Assembly (NCBI GenBank): GCA_021822495.1
Contig: JAKAQO010000004.1
Span: forward strand, 1 to 64,000
Source: a bacterium
GTDB taxonomy: Bacteria > Elusimicrobiota > Elusimicrobia > UBA1565 > UBA9628
DNA: 64,000 bases
Reading direction: 5' to 3'
The notes under the pieces were generated by a model. That model saw nothing but the letters and a program-made list of their open reading frames with translations, did not search any database and was not told the DNA's origin. The position numbers and the translations under genes are program-made. Positions 16,123 to 25,513 of this stretch are shown here, in pieces. The stretch's first letter is position 1; each line of letters opens with the position of its first letter.

Positions 16123-17210
16123 ACGAAGAACGCACTCCTTTGGCCTTGATTCTATCAACCCTTCTTCACGCGGCGGGACTTTTTCTTTTTTTGATGCTGG
16201 CAAAAGAAAATGCAAAGAAAGTCACCCAAACTATTTCTGATGTAGATTTACTAATTCCCGTCCAAAAACCGCTTCCCCTCTCCCCAGTCAAACAATCTCA
16301 TTTACAGCCTAAGCCACTCGCCTTTAAAAGCATGAAAGATTTCCTCAAATTGGCTCTTCCCGCGCCAGCGACGCTAAAACCGCAAGCTCCTAAAACGCTC
16401 AGCATCGCTTTACCCGAAGAACATCACCTAATGGCCGCCGCTCCCAAGATCGAAGACAGAGGTCGAATGCGCTCAAGGCAAAAACTAGAATCTCACTTGG
16501 ACATGAGCCGCAAAGAACTGCCTCAGGCGGCCGCTTTTAAAGAAAATTTTAATGATTCCCCTCATGAATCAATGCCGCAACTGCCAAAACTTGAGGAAAT
16601 CGGCCAAAGACGCGCGCCGAAAAAACTTCTCAAGCAAATTGCCCTTCAAGACGCCCAAGAGCGAAATGCGCCGATGGGAATAACAAATTCCAATATTCTT
16701 CCCGACCATCACGCGCACATGGCGGCGCAAGAAGCTCCGCTTGAAGAAGCCTCTCCAAAACCCTCGAATTCCCATCATATTTCCACCAACATCCCGGAAT
16801 CATCCCTTAGAATGGCTCCACAAAGCGCCCCTACGCCCGGGGCCTCTCTGTCAGCTGATGATCTCAATATCAAAATCACCCGTCCAACCACCGCCGCCAA
16901 GCTTAAAAATGGCGGAAAAAAAGGCATCGATATCGAAGGACCGCTCGCAAACAGAAAGGTAATTTCTTACAATATTCCCAAGTTCCCAAGCTGGGCGCTG
17001 AAACAGGGCATTCCGGAATCATCAGTGTCCATCAGGTTTTGGGTCTCTCCAGAGGGGAAAGTTTTGCCGAATCTAAGAATCGAGCGAACTTCCGGGTTTG
17101 GAAGACTGGACCGTTTAGCCATGAAAGTTTTGAAAACATGGCGCTTTGCGCCGATAAAAACTCAGGAGAAAGAATGGGGCGTCATCACTTTCCGCTTTTT
17201 ACTCGATTAG
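16119..17210 (+). CDS. TonB-family energy transducer
   Basis: A 363-residue protein. The N-terminal helix (about 8-27, ALILSTLLHAAGLFLFLMLA) is a membrane anchor. A long, low-complexity Pro/Gln/Lys-rich periplasmic stretch (about 40-275) follows, and then a TonB C-terminal domain (about 280-363) with VSIRFWVSPEGKVLPNLRI, SGFGRLDRLAMKVLKTWRFAP. It should couple the ExbB/ExbD motor to an outer-membrane partner. ATG 16119 is set by the ATGA overlap with exbD. Confidence 0.88.
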   Translation: MNEERTPLALILSTLLHAAGLFLFLMLAKENAKKVTQTISDVDLLIPVQKPLPLSPVKQSHLQPKPLAFKSMKDFLKLALPAPATLKPQAPKTLSIALPEEHHLMAAAPKIEDRGRMRSRQKLESHLDMSRKELPQAAAFKENFNDSPHESMPQLPKLEEIGQRRAPKKLLKQIALQDAQERNAPMGITNSNILPDHHAHMAAQEAPLEEASPKPSNSHHISTNIPESSLRMAPQSAPTPGASLSADDLNIKITRPTTAAKLKNGGKKGIDIEGPLANRKVISYNIPKFPSWALKQGIPESSVSIRFWVSPEGKVLPNLRIERTSGFGRLDRLAMKVLKTWRFAPIKTQEKEWGVITFRFLLD

Positions 17211-18163
17211 TTTTTATTCTAGCCTTGACGCTCGGCTTTTACAACCGCGTCTGGGCGGATGAAAATTCCGCCAATTCATCTGTTCCTCCCCCCGCTATTT
17301 CCAGCGGAACAACCCCAACCGAAGTCACGGTCAAAGGCCATGAGCAGTCGGCGAGGATTAATAGCGTAAAACCCCCGATTGATATTCAAGTCGACCCTTT
17401 TCAAAGCATTCGTTCAACATTGAAACCCAATCATTCTCTTTTACTAGCCATCTCTCCCAACATGTCTTCCTGGCAGGAAACTCACCCTGAATTTTTGATG
17501 GCCCAACGGGTGATTAAACCCTGGACTTCCACTTTCAGCGCCGGATCCGGCATTGTTTTTCACGTCAGAAATGAACTAAAAAAAGCCCTCGGACATTCCC
17601 TTTCGCCCCAACAAGCCCGCCAATACGCTTGGAAACTGTCCATTGTCAATGATCAAGGACGGGTGTTCCAAAAATACGGCGGCCCCAGCGACCCGCCCCA
17701 GGAAACCGTTTGGTCCGGAGAAAGCCAATCCGGCGGCTACGTCAAAGCGGGAGAATCCTATTCCCCCATCTATGTTTTTAACGATCCCGAGGGTTCTCCT
17801 CACACCATCGTGGGAAAACCCATCATCTTTAAAGGGACCATCCACCAGGAAGCCGATGGGCGACATTTGGAGCTTAGTTCCACCATTCTTTTTGGCCCCA
17901 GACGAGCGGAAACGGAAATCCAATCTCCCGAGGGAACGAGTCTCTTGCAATCGGCGGCGGATTTCATCAAACGCTTCTTCCCCAACTACCCCTTGCGCAT
18001 TGAAGTTTTCGCCACTACCGATTCTTTAGCCCATTTACAAGCGGAAGCAGTCAAAGCGGCGCTTTTTAAAGAACTCATGGTCCCCGCTCAAGACCTATCA
18101 ACCCATGCGGCAGAGGCTTCTTTTTCTCACCAAAGAGTCGTCATCGTCATCTCCAATCAATAA
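17174..18163 (+). CDS. Secreted protein with possible degenerate OmpA-like C-terminus
   Basis: A 329-residue exported protein. A signal peptide occupies about residues 1-26 (ending before DENSANSS), with a Ser/Pro/Thr-rich stretch next. The C-terminal 70 residues (PLRIEVFATTDSLAHLQAEA ... HQRVVIVIS) look like the peptidoglycan-binding OmpA fold, though key contact residues are not evident. AGGAG just ahead of ATG 17174 decides the start, which lies 37 bases inside the tonB-like gene. Position suggests it is the outer partner of the ExbB/D-TonB-TPR assembly. The domain call is tentative. Confidence 0.6.
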   Translation: MGRHHFPLFTRLVFILALTLGFYNRVWADENSANSSVPPPAISSGTTPTEVTVKGHEQSARINSVKPPIDIQVDPFQSIRSTLKPNHSLLLAISPNMSSWQETHPEFLMAQRVIKPWTSTFSAGSGIVFHVRNELKKALGHSLSPQQARQYAWKLSIVNDQGRVFQKYGGPSDPPQETVWSGESQSGGYVKAGESYSPIYVFNDPEGSPHTIVGKPIIFKGTIHQEADGRHLELSSTILFGPRRAETEIQSPEGTSLLQSAADFIKRFFPNYPLRIEVFATTDSLAHLQAEAVKAALFKELMVPAQDLSTHAAEASFSHQRVVIVISNQ

Positions 18164-18218
18164 TTCAGACGCGCACGCTCGGCATTGAAGCGAACTTTTT
18201 TTGATAAAATGCGTATTA

Positions 18219-18797
18219 ATGATAGGCCCTGAGGAAGAGTCTTTTCGGCAGGCTGAGTTCGTGGCGTTGCTTAAAAAGAACGGCGACAAGGTTTACAATT
18301 TTGCCTTTCGGTTATCGGGGAATGAACAAGACGCATGGGATTTATTTCAGGAAACTTTAATGAAAGCTTATTCTCGTTTTGAGTCTTACGATCGAAGCCG
18401 CCCCTTCGACAGCTGGCTTTTTAAAATCCTTCAAAACATTTACCTGGATGAACGACGCCGAATTTCCCGGAAACCAGCATCCTCCTTGGACGCGCCGTCT
18501 CCTTTCCCAGGAAAACCTTGGGAAGAAATCCTCGCCGGAACGGATTTAAGCCCTTTAGATCGCTTTACCAAGGAAGAAAACATCGATTTAGTTCAAAAAG
18601 CCCTGGCCGATCTTCCTCCTCTATATCGCACCGCCGTCATTCTTTGCGATATGGAAGGGCTTTCTTACGAAGCGATCGCGGAAGTCATGTCTTGCCCGGT
18701 GGGAACAGTCCGCTCCCGCGTTCATCAAGCGCGCCAACTTTTAAAAAAATCCTTCGAGGATTTATCCAATACTCCAAAAGATAGGCAACTCCAATGA
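18219..18797 (+). CDS. ECF-type RNA polymerase sigma factor
   Basis: A 192-residue sigma-70-family factor of the extracytoplasmic-function type. Region 2 covers YNFAFRLSGNEQDAWDLFQETLMKAY and RPFDSWLFKILQNIYLDERRR (about 20-85). Region 4 is LPPLYRTAVILCDMEGLSYEAIAEVM...TVRSRVHQARQLLKK (about 135-180). ATG 18219 lies 8 bases after TAAAAT (18205-18210) with no SD, so a near-leaderless message is likely. ATGA couples it to the anti-sigma gene, the standard regulatory partner. Confidence 0.92.
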   Translation: MIGPEEESFRQAEFVALLKKNGDKVYNFAFRLSGNEQDAWDLFQETLMKAYSRFESYDRSRPFDSWLFKILQNIYLDERRRISRKPASSLDAPSPFPGKPWEEILAGTDLSPLDRFTKEENIDLVQKALADLPPLYRTAVILCDMEGLSYEAIAEVMSCPVGTVRSRVHQARQLLKKSFEDLSNTPKDRQLQ

Positions 18798-19264
18798 CTC
18801 AAGAACACGAAGAAGAATCTCTTTTATCCGCTCTACTCGACGGCGAACTTGAAGGTCCTGAAAGGGTTCGTCTTCAAAAGCATTTGTCTTCTTGCGCTTC
18901 TTGCTCGCTTGAGCTTGAGTCTCTAAGAAAAGTGAAAACAATTTTGGCAAAAGCCCCGCAAAAATCCATGCCCGCCGAATGGACCTGCGATTTTCCCCTG
19001 GCTTTCCCGGCGCTCAAAAACGCTCAAAAATCTCCCTCTCGCGCTTCTATTTTTTCTCAAAACTGGCTGATTCCCGCCTTGGTGGCAGCGGCGGTCTCTT
19101 TCGCCGTCAGCTTCTGGGTTTTCCAAAATCGCTCTTTGTTTCCGCTTCGGCAAAGCCTGAGCTTAAACGCAAACATTCAGACTCCGACCCCAACGAACGC
19201 ATCTTCCGCCCTCAGTCCAATCATTTCCAATAACCTCAATCAACCCCAGGACAGAACGCCTTAA
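18794..19264 (+). CDS. Membrane-anchored zinc-finger anti-sigma factor
   Basis: A 156-residue protein. The N-terminal ZAS-type zinc motif H30-x3-C34-x2-C37 lies within LQKHLSSCASCSLEL. One transmembrane helix (about 90-113, IPALVAAAVSFAVSFWVF) is followed by a short Ser/Pro/Asn-rich periplasmic tail. It should hold the adjacent sigma factor at the membrane until an envelope signal releases it. It overlaps the sigma gene by 4 bases. Confidence 0.88.
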   Translation: MTQEHEEESLLSALLDGELEGPERVRLQKHLSSCASCSLELESLRKVKTILAKAPQKSMPAEWTCDFPLAFPALKNAQKSPSRASIFSQNWLIPALVAAAVSFAVSFWVFQNRSLFPLRQSLSLNANIQTPTPTNASSALSPIISNNLNQPQDRTP

Positions 19265-19397
19265 GCCTGCTTTGTCCTCCAATTACGGCCGCTAAGCAAA
19301 GTAAAATCAAAACGCAACCACCCCGATATAAAAATTTGTTATACCCCAAACAAAAAACTTATTTTTCAGATTTTTGAGGAAACGCTAAAATAGAGGA

Positions 19398-20354
19398 ATG
19401 AAAAAAGAAAAAATCCCAATCCTGTCGTTAATTCTTGTTCCGGTTGCCGGTCTTGCCTGTTTACTGCCACAGGTCAGCGCGACGACTGCCCTCTTATCTG
19501 GAATAGCCATCTCCTTAATTTTTACAAACCCCTATCTGGGACAAACGCGAAAGCTGGCGCATCAATTCTTGGCCTTATCTATCATCGGTCTTGGCGCGGG
19601 AACCAATATCTCAATCGTAGCGCAAGCCGGTCTCCGCGGACTGGGATATACTGCCGTCAGCATCGCCGCAACCTTGGCCTTGGGGTGGTTTTTAGGCCAT
19701 CGTCTTGGCGTTCGCCGCGACGCGTCTCTTCTTATTAGCGTCGGAACCGCGATTTGCGGCGGAAGCGCGATTGCCGCCGTCGCGCCGGTTGTCCAAGCCG
19801 AACATCACGACGTCTCGGTCGCCCTGGCAACTATTTTTCTTCTCAACGCCGCCGCCTTGATTCTTTTTCCATGGATCGGGCATTTCGTGGGCCTCAGTCA
19901 AACTCAATTTGGTTTCTGGAGCGCCCTAGCCATTCACGACACGAGTTCCGTCGTCGCCGCGGCCATGCGTTACGGCCCTAAAGCCCTTGAGATTGGAACG
20001 ACTGTCAAATTAACGCGCGCCTTGTGGATTATTCCGGTGGCTTTGGCGGCGGGGTTTTTCTTCGGGGAAAATGAGAGCGCGGGCGGATCGCGATTAAAAA
20101 TTCCCTGGTTTTTGGCTGGCTTTGTCGCCGTCGCTCTCGCCGTTTCCATTTTTCCCGCTCTTAAACCCGCAGGGCTTGAGATTAGCTCCGCTTCTCAAAG
20201 GCTTTTGGTGGTCACCTTATTTTTAATCGGTTCAAATATGACACGGGAAGCATTGAAGGAAGTCGGAATCCGACCGATGATCCAAGGGCTCCTTCTTTGG
20301 GGATCTGTCGCAAGCATCTCGCTTGCGGCTATAACAGCCGGATTCATTCACTGA
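19398..20354 (+). CDS. YeiH/UPF0324-family putative sulfate exporter-type membrane protein
   Basis: A 318-residue protein with about ten hydrophobic helices. Conserved segments include GLGAGTNIS, GTAICGGSAIAAVAPVV and AIHDTSSVVAAAMRYG, which mark the UPF0324 (YeiH/YadS) family. Homologues are called putative sulfate exporters, with little direct proof. GAGGA precedes the ATG. It stands alone between the anti-sigma and hydrolase genes. Confidence 0.85.
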   Translation: MKKEKIPILSLILVPVAGLACLLPQVSATTALLSGIAISLIFTNPYLGQTRKLAHQFLALSIIGLGAGTNISIVAQAGLRGLGYTAVSIAATLALGWFLGHRLGVRRDASLLISVGTAICGGSAIAAVAPVVQAEHHDVSVALATIFLLNAAALILFPWIGHFVGLSQTQFGFWSALAIHDTSSVVAAAMRYGPKALEIGTTVKLTRALWIIPVALAAGFFFGENESAGGSRLKIPWFLAGFVAVALAVSIFPALKPAGLEISSASQRLLVVTLFLIGSNMTREALKEVGIRPMIQGLLLWGSVASISLAAITAGFIH

Positions 20355-20465
20355 GCGCATTGGACGGCAGTTCGCAAGAATCCCCTAGGTCCTTTGCCGA
20401 CGGTTATCTAGGACTTTTGGTTCATGTATTTTTATTCCGGCCGTGCTAAACTTTTTCTAGGCCTC

Positions 20466-21338
20466 ATGAATAAAAAAATAAGATACCTCAGCCTCTACGC
20501 ATTGCTCATTTTTTTGCCCGGCATCCTTCGCGGCGGCCCGGTGGAGAGCGTCCCTCAAGACCTGCCACTAAAAACGGGGCAAATCATCGGAATTTCCGAG
20601 ATGATCAAGGACCCAAGCACCTTTTTCTTCGAAGCCTTCACAGGCAGCCGCTATGGGCACATCGGCGTCGTTGGGGAAAAGGAAAACGGCCGCTGGCAGG
20701 TTTATCACTCCAATCCCCCTGCGGTACAAAAAAGCGATATTTCCGATTTTCTGGACCGTTCACGCGACGACTCGGGGAAACTCAATTTTACGCTGGTCGA
20801 GCCGGCGGCTCCTCTCTCTACTGGGGAAGAAAAAGCCCTGCTGGACCAAATGCGCCGCATGCTCGGAACCCCCTACAATTACGAGCAACATCTTAATAAG
20901 CATTCCGTCAATTGCTCGGAGTTCGTTTATAAGGCTTTTCAAAATATCGGTCGGAAAAGAATCGGAGAAATTGAGAAAATTATTAATGACACCAATTTCA
21001 AAAGCTTCGATGGCGAACTTTACGGGCTTTATGGAAATACGGCCATCGCAATCCCTAAAAACGCCTACGGGATCACGCCTGTCTCCATTATCAATAGTCC
21101 GAATGTCCGCGTCGTGCACGCTCAACTTCCCATAGAACGACTGCTCGGCGATCGCGAAATCTACAAGTCTTGGGAAAAAGGCGGCGGGCTGGAGGCCTTT
21201 GAGCGCGCGATGAGGCCCATAGCCCCCCTTCATAAAATCAACATTGATGTTTTCATGAAAAAATTAGATAAAGCTTCCCATAGGCCAGAGGCGCTGAAAC
21301 CCTTTCGCACCTACCCGCTGACCTGGCGACAACCGTAA
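20466..21338 (+). CDS. Secreted YiiX/NlpC-P60-like cysteine hydrolase
   Basis: A 290-residue protein. A signal peptide (about 1-24) precedes a permuted papain-like (YiiX/YebB, NlpC/P60 clan) domain: RYGHIGVVG with the catalytic His, and later HSVNCSEFVYKAF with the catalytic Cys. Such enzymes cleave peptide or lipid amide/ester bonds in the envelope. ATG 20466 follows an extended -10 TGCTAAACT (20444-20452) by 13 bases. A frame reaching back to 20424 would include that promoter. Confidence 0.8.
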   Translation: MNKKIRYLSLYALLIFLPGILRGGPVESVPQDLPLKTGQIIGISEMIKDPSTFFFEAFTGSRYGHIGVVGEKENGRWQVYHSNPPAVQKSDISDFLDRSRDDSGKLNFTLVEPAAPLSTGEEKALLDQMRRMLGTPYNYEQHLNKHSVNCSEFVYKAFQNIGRKRIGEIEKIINDTNFKSFDGELYGLYGNTAIAIPKNAYGITPVSIINSPNVRVVHAQLPIERLLGDREIYKSWEKGGGLEAFERAMRPIAPLHKINIDVFMKKLDKASHRPEALKPFRTYPLTWRQP

Positions 21339-21446
21339 AATAGAGAAACAAGACCGCTCACTCCTGCCCCTTAAACGAAACGCCCTTTTTGGCTATTTTG
21401 TTGCTAGAAGTCTTTTGCCGGACATTAAGACTCAAGGAGAACTCAA

Positions 21447-21977
21447 ATGAATAGACAAAAAACTCTCTGGACCATATTCGGGATATCCATCCTTGGATTG
21501 ATGTTTTTCCTGCCCAACACGCGGGGAGAAGACAAGATGGAAAAAGCCTTCCGCGACAGCGTTTTTCCCAATGACTTTGGCCCCACCACCATTAACGTTT
21601 CCCATTATCCGAAGAAAATGCAAGTCTACTACAAATTATTTCTAAAACGCTGCTCCAAATGCCATACGGTCGCAAGACCTATCAACGCGCAATTTTTGGA
21701 ATTGACCAAAAAAGGAGAAATCTTCGCCAAAAAAGACGACCCGGAAATCTTTAAGGATACCGATGTTTGGAAAGTGAGTCCGACCATCTGGGATCACTTT
21801 GTTCACAAAATGATGGCCAAGCACGGGGCTGTCATCAGCAAAAAAGAAGGACGCGAAATCTATGAATTCTTGGTCTATGATTCCAAACGCCGAAAAACCG
21901 GAATGAGCGCCAAACAATGGGAAAAAGAGCGCAAACGCCTGCTCAAAAATCTGGATGAAATAACGGAAGGGCTGTAA
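21447..21977 (+). CDS. Exported monohaem c-type cytochrome
   Basis: A 176-residue protein. The N-terminal signal/anchor helix lies at about 7-23. A single haem-attachment site CSKCH (Cys69, Cys72, His73) is followed by TVARPIN. The rest is charged and helical, with a Lys/Arg-rich C-terminal tail. It probably carries electrons in the periplasm. AAGGAG precedes the ATG by 8 bases. It is paired with the porin gene 29 bases downstream. The ResB/CcsA pathway encoded at 54217-56477 could attach its haem. Confidence 0.82.
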   Translation: MNRQKTLWTIFGISILGLMFFLPNTRGEDKMEKAFRDSVFPNDFGPTTINVSHYPKKMQVYYKLFLKRCSKCHTVARPINAQFLELTKKGEIFAKKDDPEIFKDTDVWKVSPTIWDHFVHKMMAKHGAVISKKEGREIYEFLVYDSKRRKTGMSAKQWEKERKRLLKNLDEITEGL

Positions 21978-22006
21978 ATCGCCGTCAAAAATAACAAGGA
22001 GGAGTT

Positions 22007-23428
22007 ATGAAATCACGCGCAGTAGGACTTATTCTTGCCGCGCTCTTCTTTGGATGGACGTCCAAAGCCAGAGCCGACGTGCCGCCGGTGGGAAAAGTAG
22101 TTCCCGATACCAGCACGTTCTTTAATGGTCAGCCGTTCGATGGAAATGGGGTTCAGCCGTGGTATGACGGCGGAGCCGCTCTCATTGATACCGATAAACT
22201 AGACTTAAACATGTTCGGACGGCTCCAACTCAACGGAGTCGGGGAAATTGTTCCCGATCCGATCAGAGCTCATCAAAGAGTCTATTCCTTTCTCCAGGAA
22301 TCACGACTGGGAATGAGAGGAGACTTTGATGGATATAAGTTTGAAACTCAACTCGCCTTAGGCGGACAAGACATCGTTGAAAGCCAGAATCCCAACAATG
22401 CCTTTACGCTTCTGGATATGTCGGTTGATATTCCGCTTCCGACTTTCGGAAATGACGCGTCCTTAAAAGTCGGTCAATTCCGCGTGCCGTACAGCCGCGA
22501 GAACCTCACCGACACGGGATATATGCCTTTTTCCGAGCGCTCAATCGCCAGTGACGCTTTTGGAAACGGAACCCGCGATTATGGGTTGGCCATTCAAGAT
22601 TATCGCGGCAAATTCGCCGGGACCTTGGCGGTGATGTCGGGCGCCGGGGAAGACGTTCCAGAGCGCTATTTGCCGGAAAACTTCGGCATTCCCGAAGTTG
22701 TTTTCCGCGCCGGATATAATGACGGCGTGGACGAAGACATTTATCACGTCGTGGAAACCGATCTCGGCCTGAAACAAACCGAAAAAGCGGCTTATTTCAA
22801 TGCGCTGTTTAGCAAGGACACCCAGATCGGGCATTCTACAGCTCTAAACCTCAATATGCCCTATCCCACCATGATGATCAGCCCCACCTGGAACCCGTAT
22901 ATTAACGAGGAACCTAATGGCGCCCAATCCATGCAAATGGGGGATATTTTCGAGCTCGGAGGCGATGCCGTTATCCGAAAACCACTGGCTAACGGAAACG
23001 CCGTCTCGGGCGAAGCCGAAATCAACTGGGGCGGATACCAAAATCTCTTCGGAGAAATCCACATGGCAACGGCGCGTGTGCAAGGAAGCTATCTCATTCA
23101 TCAAAAGTATGAGTTCGCCATGCGCTACGCGGCCATTGACACAGGCTCAACGGTCGGAGACTCGGGGTTTAAAGCCAGCGGAGATGCGGTTATTAATGAG
23201 TTCACGCCGTCTTTCACCTGGTACATTAAAGGCCAAAACGTCAAATTCGTCACCGAAACGCCCGTCTATTTAAATATGCCGGTGTTTAACAACACGGCGG
23301 CAGGCGGCATCGGTTCTTATGTCATGGCCGACATGCCCTTTGAGGCCAGCGCCGGCACCGGAACGGGAAACACCACAACGCGGGATGTCATTCCTGAAAT
23401 ACACATGATGGTTCAGTTCCTGTTCTAA
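22007..23428 (+). CDS. Outer-membrane porin (phosphate-selective/DcaP-like)
   Basis: A 473-residue beta-barrel protein. A signal peptide (1-23, ending ...SKARA) precedes alternating amphipathic strands. Segments such as RLGMRGDFDGYKFETQLALGG and LKVGQFRVPYSREN are typical of OprO/OprP- and DcaP-type porins, and the C-terminal Phe (VQFLF) is the usual BAM recognition signal. GGAGG precedes the ATG. A strong terminator follows at 23447. The substrate is unknown. Confidence 0.82.
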   Translation: MKSRAVGLILAALFFGWTSKARADVPPVGKVVPDTSTFFNGQPFDGNGVQPWYDGGAALIDTDKLDLNMFGRLQLNGVGEIVPDPIRAHQRVYSFLQESRLGMRGDFDGYKFETQLALGGQDIVESQNPNNAFTLLDMSVDIPLPTFGNDASLKVGQFRVPYSRENLTDTGYMPFSERSIASDAFGNGTRDYGLAIQDYRGKFAGTLAVMSGAGEDVPERYLPENFGIPEVVFRAGYNDGVDEDIYHVVETDLGLKQTEKAAYFNALFSKDTQIGHSTALNLNMPYPTMMISPTWNPYINEEPNGAQSMQMGDIFELGGDAVIRKPLANGNAVSGEAEINWGGYQNLFGEIHMATARVQGSYLIHQKYEFAMRYAAIDTGSTVGDSGFKASGDAVINEFTPSFTWYIKGQNVKFVTETPVYLNMPVFNNTAAGGIGSYVMADMPFEASAGTGTGNTTTRDVIPEIHMMVQFLF

Positions 23429-23446
23429 ACCCCGCTGGATGAAGTC

Positions 23447-23482
23447 AAGGGGCGGCTGGAAACAGCCGCCCCTTCTTTTTTA
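23447..23482 (+). terminator. Rho-independent terminator after the porin gene
   Basis: A perfect 12-base stem (AAGGGGCGGCTG at 23447-23458 with CAGCCGCCCCTT at 23463-23474) closed by a GAAA tetraloop is followed by CTTCTTTTTT-type T-rich sequence. Confidence 0.95.
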
Positions 23483-23538
23483 GGTAAATAGGATATTAGC
23501 TGTTTTGTTGCATATAATTGATTTAGGAGGAATTGGTT

Positions 23539-24183
23539 ATGAACACAAAACGAATCGTATTTTTAGTGAGCGCATCCCTAATCGCTGCGGTTTCCTTTTC
23601 TCGCGCGGCCTCGGTAGGGTTTAAGGCTTCGCCTCAAAGCAAAATCTGGATCGAAGGGAAATCAACCCTGCATCCCTTCACCATCAAGGCCTCGACCTTT
23701 GATCTTCAAATGAATTTCAAGGCCGCCCATAAGAAGAACGCGGCTGCGGAAATTCTCAAGGGTCAATCGGCTCAGTTGACGGTGACGGTTCCCATTAAAG
23801 GCCTCAAATCCGAATTTGAAGTGATGGATGAGAATACCCAAAAAGCGATGAAGGCTCAAAAACATCCCGATGTTATCTTCTCGCTTACTTCCTACGCCAT
23901 CACCCAGGGAGGCAAAAAGGAGACTATTTCCGTCCCGGGAACGCTTTCAATTTCCGGAGTCTCAAAGCCCGTGACCCTTCAGGCTTCCATCGTCATTTCA
24001 AAATCAAAAATAACCATCAGCGGAAACCAGGAGATTCGCATGAGCGATTACGGAATCAAACCCCCGACCATGATGTTTGATACGATTAAGGTTGAGGACC
24101 GGGTCTCTGTTCACTACCATTTGATCCTCAGTCCTCAAACAAGCCAGGTCAGTCTTTCGCGACAACAAATGGCTCGAAATTAA
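23539..24183 (+). CDS. YceI-family periplasmic protein
   Basis: A 214-residue protein. A signal peptide (about 1-23) precedes the YceI-like lipocalin-type barrel, seen in IEGKSTLHPFTIKA, FEVMDENTQKAMKAQKHPDVIFSL and IKPPTMMFDTIKVEDRV. Family members bind isoprenoids or other amphiphiles. AGGAGG before ATG 23539 decides the start over a TTG two codons earlier. TATAAT upstream near 23512 suggests its own promoter. Confidence 0.88.
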   Translation: MNTKRIVFLVSASLIAAVSFSRAASVGFKASPQSKIWIEGKSTLHPFTIKASTFDLQMNFKAAHKKNAAAEILKGQSAQLTVTVPIKGLKSEFEVMDENTQKAMKAQKHPDVIFSLTSYAITQGGKKETISVPGTLSISGVSKPVTLQASIVISKSKITISGNQEIRMSDYGIKPPTMMFDTIKVEDRVSVHYHLILSPQTSQVSLSRQQMARN

Positions 24184-24212
24184 GGCGTTGAACGTGGGAA
24201 AAGGAGGCTCTT

Positions 24213-24788
24213 GTGAAGCGGCTCAAATTAGCGGTTATCACCACGCTCCTATTTCCGGCATTATTTCCCGCCGCGGTCGCGGCCTTTGGCCGCCAACAAC
24301 CTTGCTTTGTCGGCATTCGCGCTCAACATGGAATCTATCGGATTAAGGGCGAATTTTATGTTCAAGCGCCTCTCGATATAGCGTGGGATGTTCTCTCGGA
24401 CTACGCTCATATCTCTGATTTTGTCACCAACGTTGATTCAAGCAAAATTCTTGAACGAAGAAAAACGACGCTTCTCATCGCTCAAAAATTGTCTGGAAAA
24501 GTCTTTTTCATCAATCGCTCCTTTGATCTCAAGCTTCTCATTGACGAACGGCCTCAAGAGAAAATCTCATTTACCGATATTTCTCAAAAAAGTTTTCTCA
24601 TTTATAAAGGTTCCTGGGAATTATCCCGCGTTCAAGGCCAAACCCGCGTCGTCTATCGCCTGAAAGCCAAACCCAAGGGCTGGGCTCCCTGGCTGATAGG
24701 AAAACACGCCTTTAAATCGAATGCGGAAGCGCTCTTAAAAGAAATCCGCTCTGAAATTATCCGCAGGGAAGAGGGGAAAGTTAAATGA
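24213..24788 (+). CDS. Exported SRPBCC/START-like lipid-binding protein
   Basis: A 191-residue protein. GTG start behind GGAGG; signal peptide about 1-24. The rest fits the SRPBCC (polyketide cyclase/coenzyme Q-binding) fold: GEFYVQAPLDIAWDVLSDYAH is the classic first strand and helices, and the domain ends with a long helix (KSNAEALLKEIRSEIIRR). It may bind a hydrophobic ligand, as YceI might. The stop overlaps the kinase gene by 4 bases. Confidence 0.78.
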   Translation: MKRLKLAVITTLLFPALFPAAVAAFGRQQPCFVGIRAQHGIYRIKGEFYVQAPLDIAWDVLSDYAHISDFVTNVDSSKILERRKTTLLIAQKLSGKVFFINRSFDLKLLIDERPQEKISFTDISQKSFLIYKGSWELSRVQGQTRVVYRLKAKPKGWAPWLIGKHAFKSNAEALLKEIRSEIIRREEGKVK

Positions 24789-25513
24789 GCGAGAAAAAAA
24801 CTCTGATGGAAGAAGAAGTGTCCAAGCGCAAGGAAGAATGGCGGCGCATGATCGCCCACGACCTGCGGGCGCCTCTTTCTAATATCCTGGCGGTGCTTCA
24901 GGTCATTCATGAAGTGGCGGGCGCGCGAGCCCTCGAACCCAAGGAGCTGGAACTTCTCAATATCAGCATCCGCTCGGGAAAGAGAATGACCGAACTCTTG
25001 GATTTATTTCTTGACATCGCGAAACTCGATGAAGGGGTGATGCCGGTTGATAAGAAAGAAATACCGCTTTCTCCGGTGATCCAAAGCGTGATTGAAGACG
25101 AAATAGAACTCTCACAGGCGAAAAATATTTCCGTCAAGGTTGAGGTGGACAAAGAAAAGACCGTCTTTGCGGATGAACGTTTGCTCGCGAGAACTCTTCA
25201 GAATCTACTCAACAACGCGCTTAAATTTACTCCCAGAGGCGGAACCATTTCTATCAGCGTTGACTTCTCGAATCCCAAGACCCACCTCCTCTCGGTCAAG
25301 GATAATGGAATTGGAATTCCGCCCGGTGGAATGGCCACTCTTTTTGATCGTTTTCACCAGGCCCAAGCCCGAAGGGAAGGTCTCATTCAAGGAAACGGGC
25401 TCGGTCTTGCTTTTTGCCAAGAAGCCGTTAAAGCCATGGGCGGAACAATCAGCGTGCGCTCGGAATTGGGAAAGGGAAGCGAATTTACGATTAGTCTGCC
25501 TTCCCGGACTTAG
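24785..25513 (+). CDS. Soluble sensor histidine kinase
   Basis: A 242-residue kinase with no membrane helix and no recognisable sensor domain. The phospho-acceptor His25 lies in MIAHDLRAPLSN (HisKA). The ATPase domain has NNALKFTPRGG (N box), DNGIGIP (G1), FDRFHQAQA (F box) and GNGLGLAF (G2). Residues 1-20 are charged and may be coiled coil. No response regulator gene is adjacent. Coupled by ATGA to the SRPBCC gene, and its last 23 bases overlap the convergent CBS gene. Confidence 0.9.
   Translation: MSEKKTLMEEEVSKRKEEWRRMIAHDLRAPLSNILAVLQVIHEVAGARALEPKELELLNISIRSGKRMTELLDLFLDIAKLDEGVMPVDKKEIPLSPVIQSVIEDEIELSQAKNISVKVEVDKEKTVFADERLLARTLQNLLNNALKFTPRGGTISISVDFSNPKTHLLSVKDNGIGIPPGGMATLFDRFHQAQARREGLIQGNGLGLAFCQEAVKAMGGTISVRSELGKGSEFTISLPSRT

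Noticed and set aside
18201-18218. TTG start of the sigma factor gene at 18201
   Set aside because: It overlaps the -10 hexamer TAAAAT; ATG 18219 just after it is the better start.
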